Assembly: GCA_045638085.1 (NCBI GenBank)
Contig: JAZUAQ010000125.1
Span: 1-15,642 of the forward strand
DNA length: 15,642 bases
Reading direction: 5' to 3'
DNA from: SIG459 sp045638085
Lineage (GTDB): Bacteria; Bacillota; Clostridia; Oscillospirales; Oscillospiraceae
Numbering within the stretch: position 1 is the stretch's first letter; each line of letters starts with the position of its first letter. Both the position numbers and the translations under genes were made by a program. Shown here one piece after another: positions 1-7,565 of this stretch. Under the pieces are notes generated by a model, which ran no database searches, was not told where the DNA came from, and worked only from the letters and a program-made list of their open reading frames with translations.

Positions 1-191
1 AAGGCGCAAGATGGAAGAATGTTTTCGGTTCCTACGGCCACGGCCCCCTGCTCCCCAAAAACCCCGCTCTCTGCGACGAGATAATCCTCCGTGCCCTCTC
101 CCGCCGCTACGGCGAAGTGGAGCCCGCTCCCCTTCCCGACGAGGCCGAGGAGCGCGCCCACAGCTATATGGTGGAAAGACTTACGAAATAA
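1..191 (+). CDS. gatD: Lipid II isoglutaminyl synthase, glutaminase subunit GatD (3' end only)
   Basis: This is the C-terminal 62 residues of a gene that begins before the window. The frame runs from base 3 to the TAA at 189-191. GatD is the glutaminase subunit that, with MurT, amidates the D-glutamate of lipid II to D-isoglutamine in the cytoplasm. The visible stretch contains VFGSYGHGPLLPKNPAL, which matches the end of the class I glutamine amidotransferase fold in the GatD/CobB-like group. The His in GHGP is the expected catalytic histidine, and HGPLLPKNP is characteristic of GatD. The nucleophilic Cys and the rest of the domain lie outside the window, as would any murT partner. A cobyric acid synthase-type amidotransferase is the alternative, but the short tail after the HGP motif fits GatD better. 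A terminator follows 10 bases after the stop. Confidence 0.82.
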   Translation, partial: GARWKNVFGSYGHGPLLPKNPALCDEIILRALSRRYGEVEPAPLPDEAEERAHSYMVERLTK

Positions 192-201
192 TAAAATTTA
201 C

Positions 202-233
202 GGGGCAGGCTGAGTTTGTCTGCCCCTTTTTTT
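202..233 (+). terminator. Rho-independent terminator after gatD
   Basis: A GC-rich 7-bp stem (GGGGCAG at 202-208, CTGCCCC at 220-226) with an 11-base loop is followed directly by seven T residues at 227-233. It sits 10 bases past the gatD stop and 20 bases before the next start codon. It should end the gatD transcript, though some read-through into the downstream hydrolase is possible because I see no clear separate promoter for that gene. Confidence 0.85.
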
Positions 234-253
234 ATATGAAGGAACTGATTTAC

Positions 254-976
254 ATGAATAAGCCCCTTATCTGCATTTCCAATGCTTCCAATCATAACAC
301 CAGACAAAACCCGGAAGCCACGCGGCAAATTATTCTCAGCCGCGCCTATGCCGATGCCATTGCGGCGGCGGGCGCTGTGCCCGTTGTTACGGCGGAGCAT
401 TGCCCCGATGAGCTTGCCATTGTCTGCGATGGCCTTGTGCTCAGCGGCGGCGAGGACATAGAACCTGAGCTTTTCGGAGAGACTATACTCAATGACACCG
501 TGGTGCTGGATACTCAGCGCAGCCAGTTTGAGATTCCACTCATCCGCGCTTTTATGAAAGCCGGCAAACCCATTCTTGCCATATGCCGCGGCAGCCAGAT
601 ACTCAGCTGCCTGCTGGGCGGTGACTTGTATCAGGACCTTGTGGAGCAGCGCGGCCTGCATCATATGGATAAAAACCTCCGCCATAAGGTGAACTGTGCC
701 GAAGGCAGCCTGATGCACCGCCTTTTTGGAGAGAGCGTGCTTGTCAACAGCACCCATCATCAGGCAGTGCGAGATGTGGCTCCCGGTTTTTGGGTAACCG
801 CCCTCAGCGAAGAGGGCATAGTGGAGGCCTATGAGCACTCCGAACTTCCCATCTGGGCCACACAGTTCCACCCCGAACGCCTTACCGGCAGCTGGAGCGA
901 CGGCAGCACCCCGGACTTCTCCGCGCTTTTTGAATTCTTCGTGGAACAGGTGATGAAATTCAAATCAGCTGAATAA
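254..976 (+). CDS. Peptidase C26 / gamma-glutamyl-gamma-aminobutyrate hydrolase family protein
   Basis: A 240-residue cytoplasmic class I glutamine amidotransferase-like hydrolase. Relatives such as E. coli PuuD (about 254 residues) cleave gamma-glutamyl amide bonds, for example gamma-glutamyl-GABA in putrescine breakdown. The sequence shows the family motifs in order: LVLSGGEDIEPELFGE near residues 61-76, the nucleophile elbow AICRGSQ with Cys111, STHHQAV near 166-172, and TQFHPE with His206 and Glu208 completing the triad. I chose the ATG at 254 because the protein then begins directly with the first beta strand (KPLICIS) and AAGGA at 239-243 is suitably placed. An in-frame ATG at 236 and a longer upstream frame exist, but the upstream frame overlaps gatD. 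No putrescine pathway genes are adjacent, so the true substrate is unknown. It appears to be a single-gene unit between two terminators. Confidence 0.9.
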   Translation: MNKPLICISNASNHNTRQNPEATRQIILSRAYADAIAAAGAVPVVTAEHCPDELAIVCDGLVLSGGEDIEPELFGETILNDTVVLDTQRSQFEIPLIRAFMKAGKPILAICRGSQILSCLLGGDLYQDLVEQRGLHHMDKNLRHKVNCAEGSLMHRLFGESVLVNSTHHQAVRDVAPGFWVTALSEEGIVEAYEHSELPIWATQFHPERLTGSWSDGSTPDFSALFEFFVEQVMKFKSAE

Positions 977-980
977 GAGA

Positions 981-1010
981 AAAAGCCTACTTCTTTGGAA
1001 GTGGGCTTTT
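981..1010 (+). terminator. Hairpin terminator after the C26 hydrolase
   Basis: A 13-bp stem (981-993 with 998-1010, one G-T wobble position) closes a 4-base TTTG loop. The arms begin with AAAA and end with TTTT, so the structure can work in both directions. It starts 4 bases after the C26 stop codon. The terminal T run is only four, so efficiency may be moderate. Confidence 0.75.
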
Positions 1011-1021
1011 GAATATTCGTG

Positions 1022-1042
1022 TTTTATCGATATTCGATAAAA
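1022..1042. promoter_or_regulatory. Perfect palindrome just upstream of the DUF2975 operon promoter (candidate operator)
   Basis: TTTTATCGA (1022-1030), a 3-base spacer TAT, and TCGATAAAA (1034-1042) form a perfect 9-bp inverted repeat. It ends 5 bases before the -35 box at 1048. It is AT-rich at its ends with a TCGA-type core, so it looks like a protein-binding dyad rather than a terminator. The small XRE regulator encoded second in the operon is the obvious candidate to bind it, but that is inference. Confidence 0.55.
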
Positions 1043-1047
1043 ATATA

Positions 1048-1077
1048 TTGACAATCGTGTTGTTGTCGGTATATCAT
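1048..1077 (+). promoter_or_regulatory. Sigma-A-type promoter of the DUF2975-XRE-DUF4173 operon
   Basis: A perfect -35 box TTGACA (1048-1053) is followed after 18 bases by TATCAT (1072-1077), which matches the -10 consensus at five of six positions. The -10 box lies inside a second perfect inverted repeat, GTATAT-C-ATATAC at 1069-1081, so a repressor bound there would block RNA polymerase. The predicted leader to the ATG at 1109 is about 25 bases and holds a strong AAGGAG site at 1094-1099. Confidence 0.75.
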
Positions 1078-1108
1078 ATACTTAAGACTTGGAAAGGAGT
1101 CTCAAGAT

Positions 1109-1582
1109 ATGCCTAAAATACCCAAAAAATATTCCCTGAATATATCCATCGCCATTGCCGTGCTGCTGCTTTTGATATGCGTGGTTGGCCTTTGTCTGCT
1201 GCCCAACATCACTAATATGCTTATTGACACTCCTGACGGCATAGGAAACCGCGATAACATTTCTGCTTCTGGGCGGATGATAGTCCACATCTTAGCCTAT
1301 ATTATCGTCTTGTTTGTAATGGTCGCCGATGTGTGCCTGTTCTTCCTGCTTCTCCGAGTGAGAGCAGGAATGGTGTTCACCGCCACAAGCGTATCCCTTA
1401 TCCGCTGCATCTCCTGGTGCTGCATACTGATCTGCGCCGCATTCTGCGGGCTTGGCGTTTTCTTTCAGTTGGCATTCTTCATTGCCTTTGCTGCGCTCTT
1501 CCTGGGCACCTGCCTCAGAGTGGTAAAAAACACCATTGAGGAAGCAACGGAAATCAAGTCCGAAAATGACCTCACTGTATGA
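1109..1582 (+). CDS. DUF2975 domain-containing membrane protein
   Basis: A 157-residue integral membrane protein with four predicted hydrophobic helices near residues 12-31, 56-82, 96-117 and 118-136. The C-terminal tail LRVVKNTIEEATEIKSENDL (136-155) and the LIRCISWCC stretch (97-105) are hallmarks of DUF2975. The biochemical role of the family is unknown. It is commonly encoded just before a small Cro/C1-type regulator, as here, which suggests a membrane partner of that regulator or a target of it. The start is supported by AAGGAG ending 9 bases before the ATG. The gene is first in an operon: the next start lies 18 bases after its stop. The family call is firm. The function is not known. 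Confidence 0.88.
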   Translation: MPKIPKKYSLNISIAIAVLLLLICVVGLCLLPNITNMLIDTPDGIGNRDNISASGRMIVHILAYIIVLFVMVADVCLFFLLLRVRAGMVFTATSVSLIRCISWCCILICAAFCGLGVFFQLAFFIAFAALFLGTCLRVVKNTIEEATEIKSENDLTV

Positions 1583-1600
1583 AAAGAGGTGCGCCGTAAA

Positions 1601-1810
1601 ATGGTTATCATTAATCTTGATGTAATGATGGCAAAGCGAAAAATGTCCCTCAATGAACTATCCGAAAAGGTGGGCATCACCCTTGCCAATCTATCCATAT
1701 TAAAAAACAACAAAGCCAAAGCTATCCGCTTTTCCACCCTGGACGCAATCTGCCGCGCTCTGGACTGTCAGGTGGGAGACATTATAGAGTTTGTGCCCGA
1801 TGATCAATAA
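1601..1810 (+). CDS. Small XRE-family (YozG-like) helix-turn-helix regulator
   Basis: A 69-residue protein that is essentially a single Cro/C1-type helix-turn-helix DNA-binding domain. Visible elements are the first helices LDVMMAKRKMSLNELSEKVG, the recognition region ITLANLSILKNNKAK, and the closing FSTLDAICRALDCQVGDIIE, which is typical of YozG-like one-domain regulators. It probably binds as a dimer to the palindromes around the promoter at 1022-1081, giving autoregulation. I chose the ATG at 1601 because AGAGGT at 1585-1590 sits 10 bases upstream. A GTG at 1589 would overlap that site and add only four residues. It is followed after 11 bases by the DUF4173 gene. Confidence 0.9.
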   Translation: MVIINLDVMMAKRKMSLNELSEKVGITLANLSILKNNKAKAIRFSTLDAICRALDCQVGDIIEFVPDDQ

Positions 1811-1821
1811 AGGAGGAAAAA

Positions 1822-3375
1822 ATGGACGAATCCCTGCGCCCGAATCTCGCTGCCGAGAATGACTCCACAACCGTAACCACATCACGTGAGTACAAGGCGT
1901 CTGAGTGCATCTTTGCCTGGCTCTGCCTTCTGGGCGGCTATCTTTTCTGCAAATCCTTCCCCGCCACAGAAAAGCCTCTGGGCAGCTTTATCTTCATCCT
2001 TTTCATGTTTATCACCGCCACCGTGGTGATGAAGCTGAGAAAGGTGAAGCTTGGGGCTATACCCCTTATCGCTGCCATCAGCGCAATAGTGGTGGCATGC
2101 ACGCTGCTGCTTACTTCCAATGAAATGCTGCGTTTTTTCGCCAGCGCTTATGCCCTTATCATTTACTGCTACTATCTCTATTCAGCAACCGGGAACGCAA
2201 TAAAGCACGGCTTCACGGATTATATCGCTATTGACTTTTTCAAGGCTCTTATCATCATGCCCTTTGTCTCCTTCTGCCAGATTTTCAAAGCCATGTTTTC
2301 CGGTAAGGCCCAAAAAAGCGGCAAATTTTTGGTGAAGGCTCTCGTTGGCCTTGGCATCATGGCCTTGCCCACCATACTTGTCTGGGCACTTTTGTCCTAT
2401 GACCAGAGTTTCAATAAACTTCTGAGCGATATATTCTCTTTCGAGGGTATCGACATTGCATCCCACATTATCAGTATCATCTTTGGCGTACCCGTTGCCA
2501 TGTATCTCTTCGGATCATTCATTTCCGCGACTGATGCAAAGTGTAAAGACATCATCACGGAAGAAGGCTGCAAATTTGTATCCGCAAAGGTGAAAATTGC
2601 CCCCATGGTCACCATTCTTGCCGGTGTTTTGCCCCTTCTATTTATTTATGTAGTGTTCTTCATTTCCCAGTGGAGCTATTATGTATCCGGCTTCACCGGA
2701 GTTCTGCCGAGTAATTTCAGCTACGCAGAATACGCCAGAGAGGGCTTTTTCCAACTGTGCATCGTATCAGTGATAAATCTCGCGGTGCTTGCTCTAATTA
2801 TTATCTTCATGCGCCACCGTACCAAAACCACCAATATTGTTTTCAAAAGCCTTTCAATCATTTTTTCGATATTCACCATTGTGCTTATCAGCACCGCCAT
2901 TGCAAAGCTCACGATGTATATTGATTGCTATGGTCTCACCCCAAAGCGTGTCTATGCTGCGTGGTTTATGGCCGTGCTTGCCATCATTTTCATACTCATT
3001 ATTATTAAGCAGTTTGTTCCGAAACTCAATGCCCTTGCCGTCTCTATCGCTGTATTGGTTCTCATGTTTGCCGGTCTTGCCCTACCCAACACCGATAGCT
3101 ACATCGCAAAGTACAATGTAGACCGCTATATAGAGGGCAGTCTGGATGCTGTGGATATAGACGCCATGGAGGATCTGGGCCTCGCCGCAGTACCCCAAAT
3201 GGTTCGACTGACAGAATTTTTGGAGGAACAGGGCAAAGAAGGCTCTGTCCAAATTGAAACTACGGCTTTTCTTAAACGAGTTGACAATCAGTATTTCAGT
3301 TATGATATAAAACTCTTCGAGTTTTCCCTTCCCTATTTCCGGGCAAAAAACGCCCTGGAAAGCTACCTTAAATAA
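1822..3375 (+). CDS. DUF4173 (DUF4153-like) polytopic membrane protein
   Basis: A 517-residue membrane protein with roughly eleven hydrophobic segments between residues 30 and 422, followed by a soluble tail of about 95 residues. Family hallmarks are YAEYAREGFFQLC (301-313), YGLTPKRVYAAWFM (370-383) and LPNTDSYIAKYNVDRYIEG (421-439), which fit DUF4173. The function of the family is not known. The start is set by a strong AAAGGAGG six bases before the ATG. It is third in the DUF2975-XRE operon, a combination seen repeatedly in Clostridia and Bacilli, and its neighbour regulator probably controls its level. A role in sensing or adapting the envelope is plausible but unproven. Confidence 0.87.
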   Translation: MDESLRPNLAAENDSTTVTTSREYKASECIFAWLCLLGGYLFCKSFPATEKPLGSFIFILFMFITATVVMKLRKVKLGAIPLIAAISAIVVACTLLLTSNEMLRFFASAYALIIYCYYLYSATGNAIKHGFTDYIAIDFFKALIIMPFVSFCQIFKAMFSGKAQKSGKFLVKALVGLGIMALPTILVWALLSYDQSFNKLLSDIFSFEGIDIASHIISIIFGVPVAMYLFGSFISATDAKCKDIITEEGCKFVSAKVKIAPMVTILAGVLPLLFIYVVFFISQWSYYVSGFTGVLPSNFSYAEYAREGFFQLCIVSVINLAVLALIIIFMRHRTKTTNIVFKSLSIIFSIFTIVLISTAIAKLTMYIDCYGLTPKRVYAAWFMAVLAIIFILIIIKQFVPKLNALAVSIAVLVLMFAGLALPNTDSYIAKYNVDRYIEGSLDAVDIDAMEDLGLAAVPQMVRLTEFLEEQGKEGSVQIETTAFLKRVDNQYFSYDIKLFEFSLPYFRAKNALESYLK

Positions 3376-3393
3376 TTATTGGGAGGAGCCCCT

Positions 3394-3681
3394 ATGTGGT
3401 TTTTCTTTTCCATAATCACCCTGGCATTGCCCATCATCGGGCTCTTCCTCCACAGCAAAGGCAAAGTCCGCAGGCTCTGGACCTATTCTCTGGGCAGCTT
3501 TCTTTTCTTCGCCCTTTTGTGCATGGATGAGCTTTTCACCATCCGCCGCCGCTGCTTAAGCGGCGACTTCGGGGGAATTGAGGATACCATAGGCGCTGTG
3601 CTGCTGATTACCAGCGCTGTGGCTATAGTGGCACTGGTGCTCAATGCTGTTGCTCTGGCAGTTTCCCACGAGAAGGAATAA
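3394..3681 (+). CDS. Small three-helix membrane protein, last gene of the DUF4173 operon
   Basis: A 95-residue hydrophobic protein I do not recognise. It has three likely membrane helices near residues 2-20, 29-47 and 65-91, with a basic linker (SKGKVRR, 21-27) and a short charged loop between helices two and three (RRRCLSGDFGGIEDT, 51-65). I chose the ATG at 3394 because GGGAGGAG at 3381-3388 is well placed. An in-frame TTG at 3379 precedes that site and is unlikely. It lies 18 bases after the DUF4173 stop, so it is cotranscribed and may work with that protein. No catalytic or binding motif is visible. Confidence 0.72.
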   Translation: MWFFFSIITLALPIIGLFLHSKGKVRRLWTYSLGSFLFFALLCMDELFTIRRRCLSGDFGGIEDTIGAVLLITSAVAIVALVLNAVALAVSHEKE

Positions 3682-3683
3682 GT

Positions 3684-3838
3684 GGGACGTTGAGGACGCC
3701 GTCCCCTACACCAAAGCATAAGGTTGCGCTGGGTCATCACGCCCTACGAGGCGTCGGGAACAAGCCCCGCCCTGCGATTCAATCACTCCGCCTCACATTC
3801 GTTCGGCACCTTCCTTTGCAAGGGAGGCTTTAAAAATC
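3684..3838. repeat. Degenerate dispersed intergenic repeat region
   Basis: The roughly 155 bases between the membrane operon and the eno terminator hold no credible gene. They contain a hairpin GGGACG/CGTCCC (3684-3689 with 3700-3705) with a GTCCCCTACA tail. Further on is a stretch (about 3771-3832) whose minus strand begins GCCTCCCTTGCAAAGGAAGG and ends GGAGTGATTGAATC. From memory, that layout resembles a dispersed non-coding repeat found between genes in many Oscillospirales genomes. This copy looks decayed. The similarity is recalled, not computed. Confidence 0.5.
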
Positions 3839-3869
3839 AAAGGCGCAGCAGTTAAACTGCTGCGCCTTT
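3839..3869. terminator. Bidirectional terminator between the membrane operon and eno
   Basis: A perfect 15-bp inverted repeat (3839-3853 and 3855-3869) with arms reading AAAGGCGCAGCAGTT and its complement. The real loop will open a few of the inner A-T pairs. It starts 13 bases past the eno stop on the minus strand, and the minus-strand transcript then runs into a T-rich stretch. Because it is symmetric it can also stop plus-strand transcription from the DUF4173 operon. Confidence 0.85.
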
Positions 3870-3881
3870 TGGCATATTTAT

Positions 3882-5171
3882 TTACTTCTTGATGGAGAAG
3901 AAAGCATCGCGGCCGGGATATACGGGGATATCGTAGAGCTCGTCTTCGATGCGGAGGAGCTGGTTGTACTTAGCAACACGGTCGGTACGGGAAGGAGCAC
4001 CGGTCTTGATCTGACCTGCGTTGACAGCAACGGAGATGTCAGCAATGGTGGTGTCCTCGGTCTCGCCAGAGCGGTGAGAAACAACAGCGGTGTAGCCTGC
4101 ACGGTGAGCCATCTGGATAGCGTCCAGAGTCTCGGTGAGGGTGCCGATCTGGTTGACCTTGATGAGGATGGAGTTGGCAACGCCAAGCTCAATGCCCTTC
4201 TTCAGGCGAGCGGTGTTGGTGACGAAGAGATCGTCGCCGACCAGCTGGATGCGCTTACCGGGAGCGTCGGTGAGCATCTTCCAGCCTTCCCAGTCCTCTT
4301 CAGCCATACCGTCTTCAAGAGAGATGATGGGATACTTGTCGCAGAAGTCAACCCACATGTCGACCATTTCCTGACGGCTCATAACGGTGCCGCGCTTGGG
4401 GAGATGGTAAGCCTGATCGTCCTCGCTCCACCACTCGGAAACGGCAGCGTCCATAGCGATCATGAAGTCCTCGCCGGGCTTGTAGCCGGCCTTTTCGATT
4501 GCAGCAACGAGAGCCTTGAGAGCGTCCTCGTCGGAATCGAGGTTGGGAGCATAGCCGCCCTCATCGCCAACGCCGGAGGAGGGAACGACCATCTTCAGGG
4601 AGTGGAAGACCTCAGCGCACATGCGGAGAGGCTCTTTGAAAGTGGGAGCGGAAACGGGCATAACCATGAATTCCTGAATGTCAACGCTGTTGTTTGCGTG
4701 AGCGCCGCCGTTGAGGACGTTCATCATGGGAACGGGAAGGGTCTTTGCGTTCATGCCGCCGATGTAGTTATAAAGGCCAACGCCGGTAGCCTCAGCAGCT
4801 GCCTTTGCAACAGCCATGGAAACGCCGAGGATAGCGTTTGCGCCAAGGCGGGTCTTGTTGGGGGTGCCGTCAAGCTCGATGAGGATGCGGTCGATGCTGG
4901 GCTGATCCAGAGCATTCAGGCCAACCATAGCTTCGGCGATCTCGCCGTTGACATTGTCAACTGCGTTCTGAACGCCCTTGCCAAGATAACGGCTCTTGTC
5001 GCCGTCACGAAGCTCGCATGCCTCGAAGATACCGGTGGAAGCGCCGGAGGGAACTGCTGCACGGCCCATGGTGCCGTCATCGAGGGTAACTTCAACTTCA
5101 ACGGTGGGGTTGCCGCGGGAGTCAAGGATCTCGCGAGCCATAACATCAACGATCTCGAAATACTGTTTCAT
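3882..5171 (-). CDS. eno: Enolase (phosphopyruvate hydratase)
   Basis: A 429-residue cytoplasmic glycolytic enzyme that converts 2-phosphoglycerate to phosphoenolpyruvate. Length and motifs are standard: SGASTGIFEA (42-51), GGAHANN with His158, GDEGGYAPN with catalytic Glu204, Mg ligands Asp241, Glu286 (SLEDG) and Asp313 (VGDD), catalytic Lys338 in LIKVNQIGTLTET, and SHRSGETED (365-373). A ribosome site AAGGAG lies 9 bases before the ATG. It is last in the glycolytic cluster, 57 bases after gpmI, and ends at the strong terminator at 3839-3869. Its codon use is strongly biased, as expected for a highly expressed gene, and this leaves a long open frame on the opposite strand that I do not regard as a gene. 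Confidence 0.98.
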   Translation of the reverse strand: MKQYFEIVDVMAREILDSRGNPTVEVEVTLDDGTMGRAAVPSGASTGIFEACELRDGDKSRYLGKGVQNAVDNVNGEIAEAMVGLNALDQPSIDRILIELDGTPNKTRLGANAILGVSMAVAKAAAEATGVGLYNYIGGMNAKTLPVPMMNVLNGGAHANNSVDIQEFMVMPVSAPTFKEPLRMCAEVFHSLKMVVPSSGVGDEGGYAPNLDSDEDALKALVAAIEKAGYKPGEDFMIAMDAAVSEWWSEDDQAYHLPKRGTVMSRQEMVDMWVDFCDKYPIISLEDGMAEEDWEGWKMLTDAPGKRIQLVGDDLFVTNTARLKKGIELGVANSILIKVNQIGTLTETLDAIQMAHRAGYTAVVSHRSGETEDTTIADISVAVNAGQIKTGAPSRTDRVAKYNQLLRIEDELYDIPVYPGRDAFFSIKK

Positions 5172-5228
5172 GTTTGATTTCTCCTTAATATTTGAATTAA
5201 TTTGAACACTTTTTAGTCTGAGAAAAAC

Positions 5229-6746
5229 TCAGTTGAGAATGAGGCTCTCGCCATTCATTTCGTCGGGCTTATCATATCCCATCAGCTCCAGCATAGTGGG
5301 AGCGAGGTCTGCAAGACGTCCGCTCTTGAGAACCACATCAGCGCCGGAGATGATCAGGGGAACCAGATTGGTGGTGTGGGCAGTATTGGGGCTGCCGGAG
5401 GGGAGAAGCATGCTGTCTGCATTGCCGTGGTCAGCGGTGATGAGAATCACGCCGCCCATTTCACGGGTAGCGGCAACAATTTTGCCAACGCACTCGTCAA
5501 CGGTTTCCACAGCCTTGACCGCAGCTTCCATAACGCCGGTGTGACCGACCATGTCGCAGTTTGCGAGGTTGCAGACCACAACATCATACTTACCGCTTGC
5601 AATGCGCTTTACGCATTCCTCGGTGACGGCACGGGCGCTCATCTCGGGAATGAGGTCATAGGTGGGGAACTCGCGGGGAGACTCAATTAGGACTCTGTCC
5701 TCGCCCTTTGCAACCTTTTCAACGCCGCCGTTGAAGAAGAAGGTTACATGGGCATATTTCTCGGTCTCGGCAATGCGAAGCTGGCTGAGACCCAGAGAAG
5801 AGATATACTCGCCGAAGGTCTTTTCAATGACCTCGGGAGGGAATGCGATGGGCAGATCCAGATTCTCGTCATACTGGGTGGTGCAGACATAGTTGAGACG
5901 GAGCTCAACGGTCTCCATGGGGCAGTCAGCGGGCAGATTGCCGGTGAGGGCCCAGGTGATTTCGCGGGCGCGGTCGGGGCGGAAGTTGAAGAAGATAACG
6001 CTGTCGCCCTCTTCAATAGTTCCGTTTTCGTCGCAGATGACGGGCTCAACAAACTCGTCAGTAACGCCGCGGTCATAGCTTTCGCGAACAGCAGCAACGC
6101 AGTCGCTGTTGAGTTCGCCTGCGCCGTGAACCATTGCATCATAGGCGCGCTGGAGTCTATCCCAACGCTTGTCGCGGTCCATGGCATAGAAGCGTCCCTG
6201 AACGGTTGCAACGCTGCCGCAGCCGATTTCCTTGCAGTAATCGGCAAGCGCCTTCACATAGTCAATGCCGCTCTGGGGAGGAACATCGCGTCCATCCAGA
6301 AATGCGTGGACGAAAACCTTCTTCTGACCCATGCGCTTTGCCATCTCGATGAGGGCAAAGAGATGCTTGATATGGCTGTGAACGCCACCGTCGGAGAGCA
6401 GACCCAGCAGATGGAGAGCCTTGCCCTGCTCTACGGAAGAGCGGATAACATAGCGATATTCTTCGTTTTCGAAGAAGCTGCCGTTTTCAACGGCAAGGGA
6501 AATGCGGGGCAGATCCTGGAAAACCACGCGACCTGCACCGATATTGGTGTGGCCAACCTCGCTGTTGCCTATCTGACCCTCGGGCAGACCAACATCCAGA
6601 CCGGAAGCGGAAAGGGTGGTGTTGGGGCAGGTCTCAAAAAGGCGGTCCAGATTGGGAGTGGAGGCCACATGAACGGCATTATACTCGTTTTTCTCACCGA
6701 GGCCATAGCCGTCCATTATAAGCAGAACGGTAGGAGTCTTACTCAT
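5229..6746 (-). CDS. gpmI: 2,3-bisphosphoglycerate-independent phosphoglycerate mutase
   Basis: A 505-residue alkaline phosphatase-superfamily enzyme that interconverts 3- and 2-phosphoglycerate using two Mn2+ ions and a phosphoserine intermediate. Visible motifs are LLIMDGYG with metal ligand Asp12, GQIGNSEVGHTNIGAGR with nucleophile Ser62, HAFLDGRDVPPQSG, RFYAMDRDKRWDR, FNFRPDRARE, DMVGHTG and ADHGNAD. Full family length. One small change is NLANCDMVGHTG, where most homologues have NYANPDMVGHTG; the metal ligands are kept. It starts 19 bases after the tpiA stop with a GGAGAGG site in the gap, and is followed by eno. A short palindrome CTGAGAAAAACTCAG (5218-5232) overlaps its stop codon but lacks a T run. 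Confidence 0.98.
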   Translation of the reverse strand: MSKTPTVLLIMDGYGLGEKNEYNAVHVASTPNLDRLFETCPNTTLSASGLDVGLPEGQIGNSEVGHTNIGAGRVVFQDLPRISLAVENGSFFENEEYRYVIRSSVEQGKALHLLGLLSDGGVHSHIKHLFALIEMAKRMGQKKVFVHAFLDGRDVPPQSGIDYVKALADYCKEIGCGSVATVQGRFYAMDRDKRWDRLQRAYDAMVHGAGELNSDCVAAVRESYDRGVTDEFVEPVICDENGTIEEGDSVIFFNFRPDRAREITWALTGNLPADCPMETVELRLNYVCTTQYDENLDLPIAFPPEVIEKTFGEYISSLGLSQLRIAETEKYAHVTFFFNGGVEKVAKGEDRVLIESPREFPTYDLIPEMSARAVTEECVKRIASGKYDVVVCNLANCDMVGHTGVMEAAVKAVETVDECVGKIVAATREMGGVILITADHGNADSMLLPSGSPNTAHTTNLVPLIISGADVVLKSGRLADLAPTMLELMGYDKPDEMNGESLILN

Positions 6747-6765
6747 TTACAGTTTCCTCTCCGCC

Positions 6766-7536
6766 TTACTGTGCGCTTGCTGCAATGATCTTTGCAAAGT
6801 CAGCACTCTTGAGAGATGCGCCGCCAATGAGGCCGCCGTCGATATCGTCCTTAGAGAGGAGTTCTGCTGCGTTGCCTGCATTCATGCTGCCGCCATAAAG
6901 AATGGTGGTGCTGCGTGCGGTGCGGGCGGAGCTCATCTTGCGGATAACTGCACGGACATGGGCGCAGATTTCTTCTGCCTGCTCAGCAGTTGCGGTCTTG
7001 CCGGTGCCGATGGCCCAGATGGGCTCATAGGCGATGACACAGCGGCGGATCATCTCTTCGCTCATGCCGTAGAGGGCTGCCTTGACCTGATACTCAATGT
7101 GAGCAAGAGTCAGGCCGCGCTCACGCTGGTCGAGAGACTCGCCTACGCAGATGATGGGGGTCATGCCTGCTTCGAGAACCTTGAGAGACTTTGCATTGAC
7201 AAGCTCATCGCTCTCGCCATGGTACTGGCGGCGCTCGGAGTGACCGATGATAACATACTTGGTGCCGATGTCCTTCAGCTGAGCCACGCTGACTTCTCCG
7301 GTGTAAGCTCCCTTATCATGGGCGCTGACATCCTGTGCACCCAGACCGATGCGGCTGCCGCCGGTAGCCTTCATAAGTGCGGGCATTACAACAAAGGGTG
7401 CGCAGATAGCTATATCACAGCTTTTCTGCTTGGGCATCTCTGCCTTGAGTGCGTCAACGAAAGGCTTAACCTCGGAGGGAAGCATATTCATTTTCCAGTT
7501 GCCGGCTATAAGAGCCTTGCGGTATTTCTTGTTCAT
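6766..7536 (-). CDS. tpiA: Triose-phosphate isomerase
   Basis: A 256-residue TIM-barrel enzyme that interconverts dihydroxyacetone phosphate and glyceraldehyde 3-phosphate in the cytoplasm. The active site is complete: AGNWKMN with Lys15, VIIGHSERR with electrophile His99, and AYEPIWAIGTGKTA with base Glu171. The phosphate-binding ends ILYGGSMNAGNA and GGLIGGASL are also present. A ribosome site AAGGTGAG precedes the ATG. The gene lies 29 bases after pgk and 19 bases before gpmI, so it is cotranscribed with both. Nothing unusual was seen apart from SAHDKGAYTGE, where many homologues have an HWEEKGA-type sequence. Confidence 0.98.
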   Translation of the reverse strand: MNKKYRKALIAGNWKMNMLPSEVKPFVDALKAEMPKQKSCDIAICAPFVVMPALMKATGGSRIGLGAQDVSAHDKGAYTGEVSVAQLKDIGTKYVIIGHSERRQYHGESDELVNAKSLKVLEAGMTPIICVGESLDQRERGLTLAHIEYQVKAALYGMSEEMIRRCVIAYEPIWAIGTGKTATAEQAEEICAHVRAVIRKMSSARTARSTTILYGGSMNAGNAAELLSKDDIDGGLIGGASLKSADFAKIIAASAQ

Positions 7537-7565
7537 TTTATTCTCACCTTTATTAGAAATTAAAC

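Noticed and set aside
11..253. Open frame continuing upstream of the C26 hydrolase to base 11
   Set aside because: It overlaps gatD in another frame and crosses the gatD terminator; its translation is Pro/Arg-rich and unrelated to the family. The ATG at 254 fits homology and the ribosome site.
5218..5232. Palindrome at the gpmI stop codon as a terminator or operator
   Set aside because: Five-base arms with an A5 loop and no T run after it on the minus strand; too weak to call.
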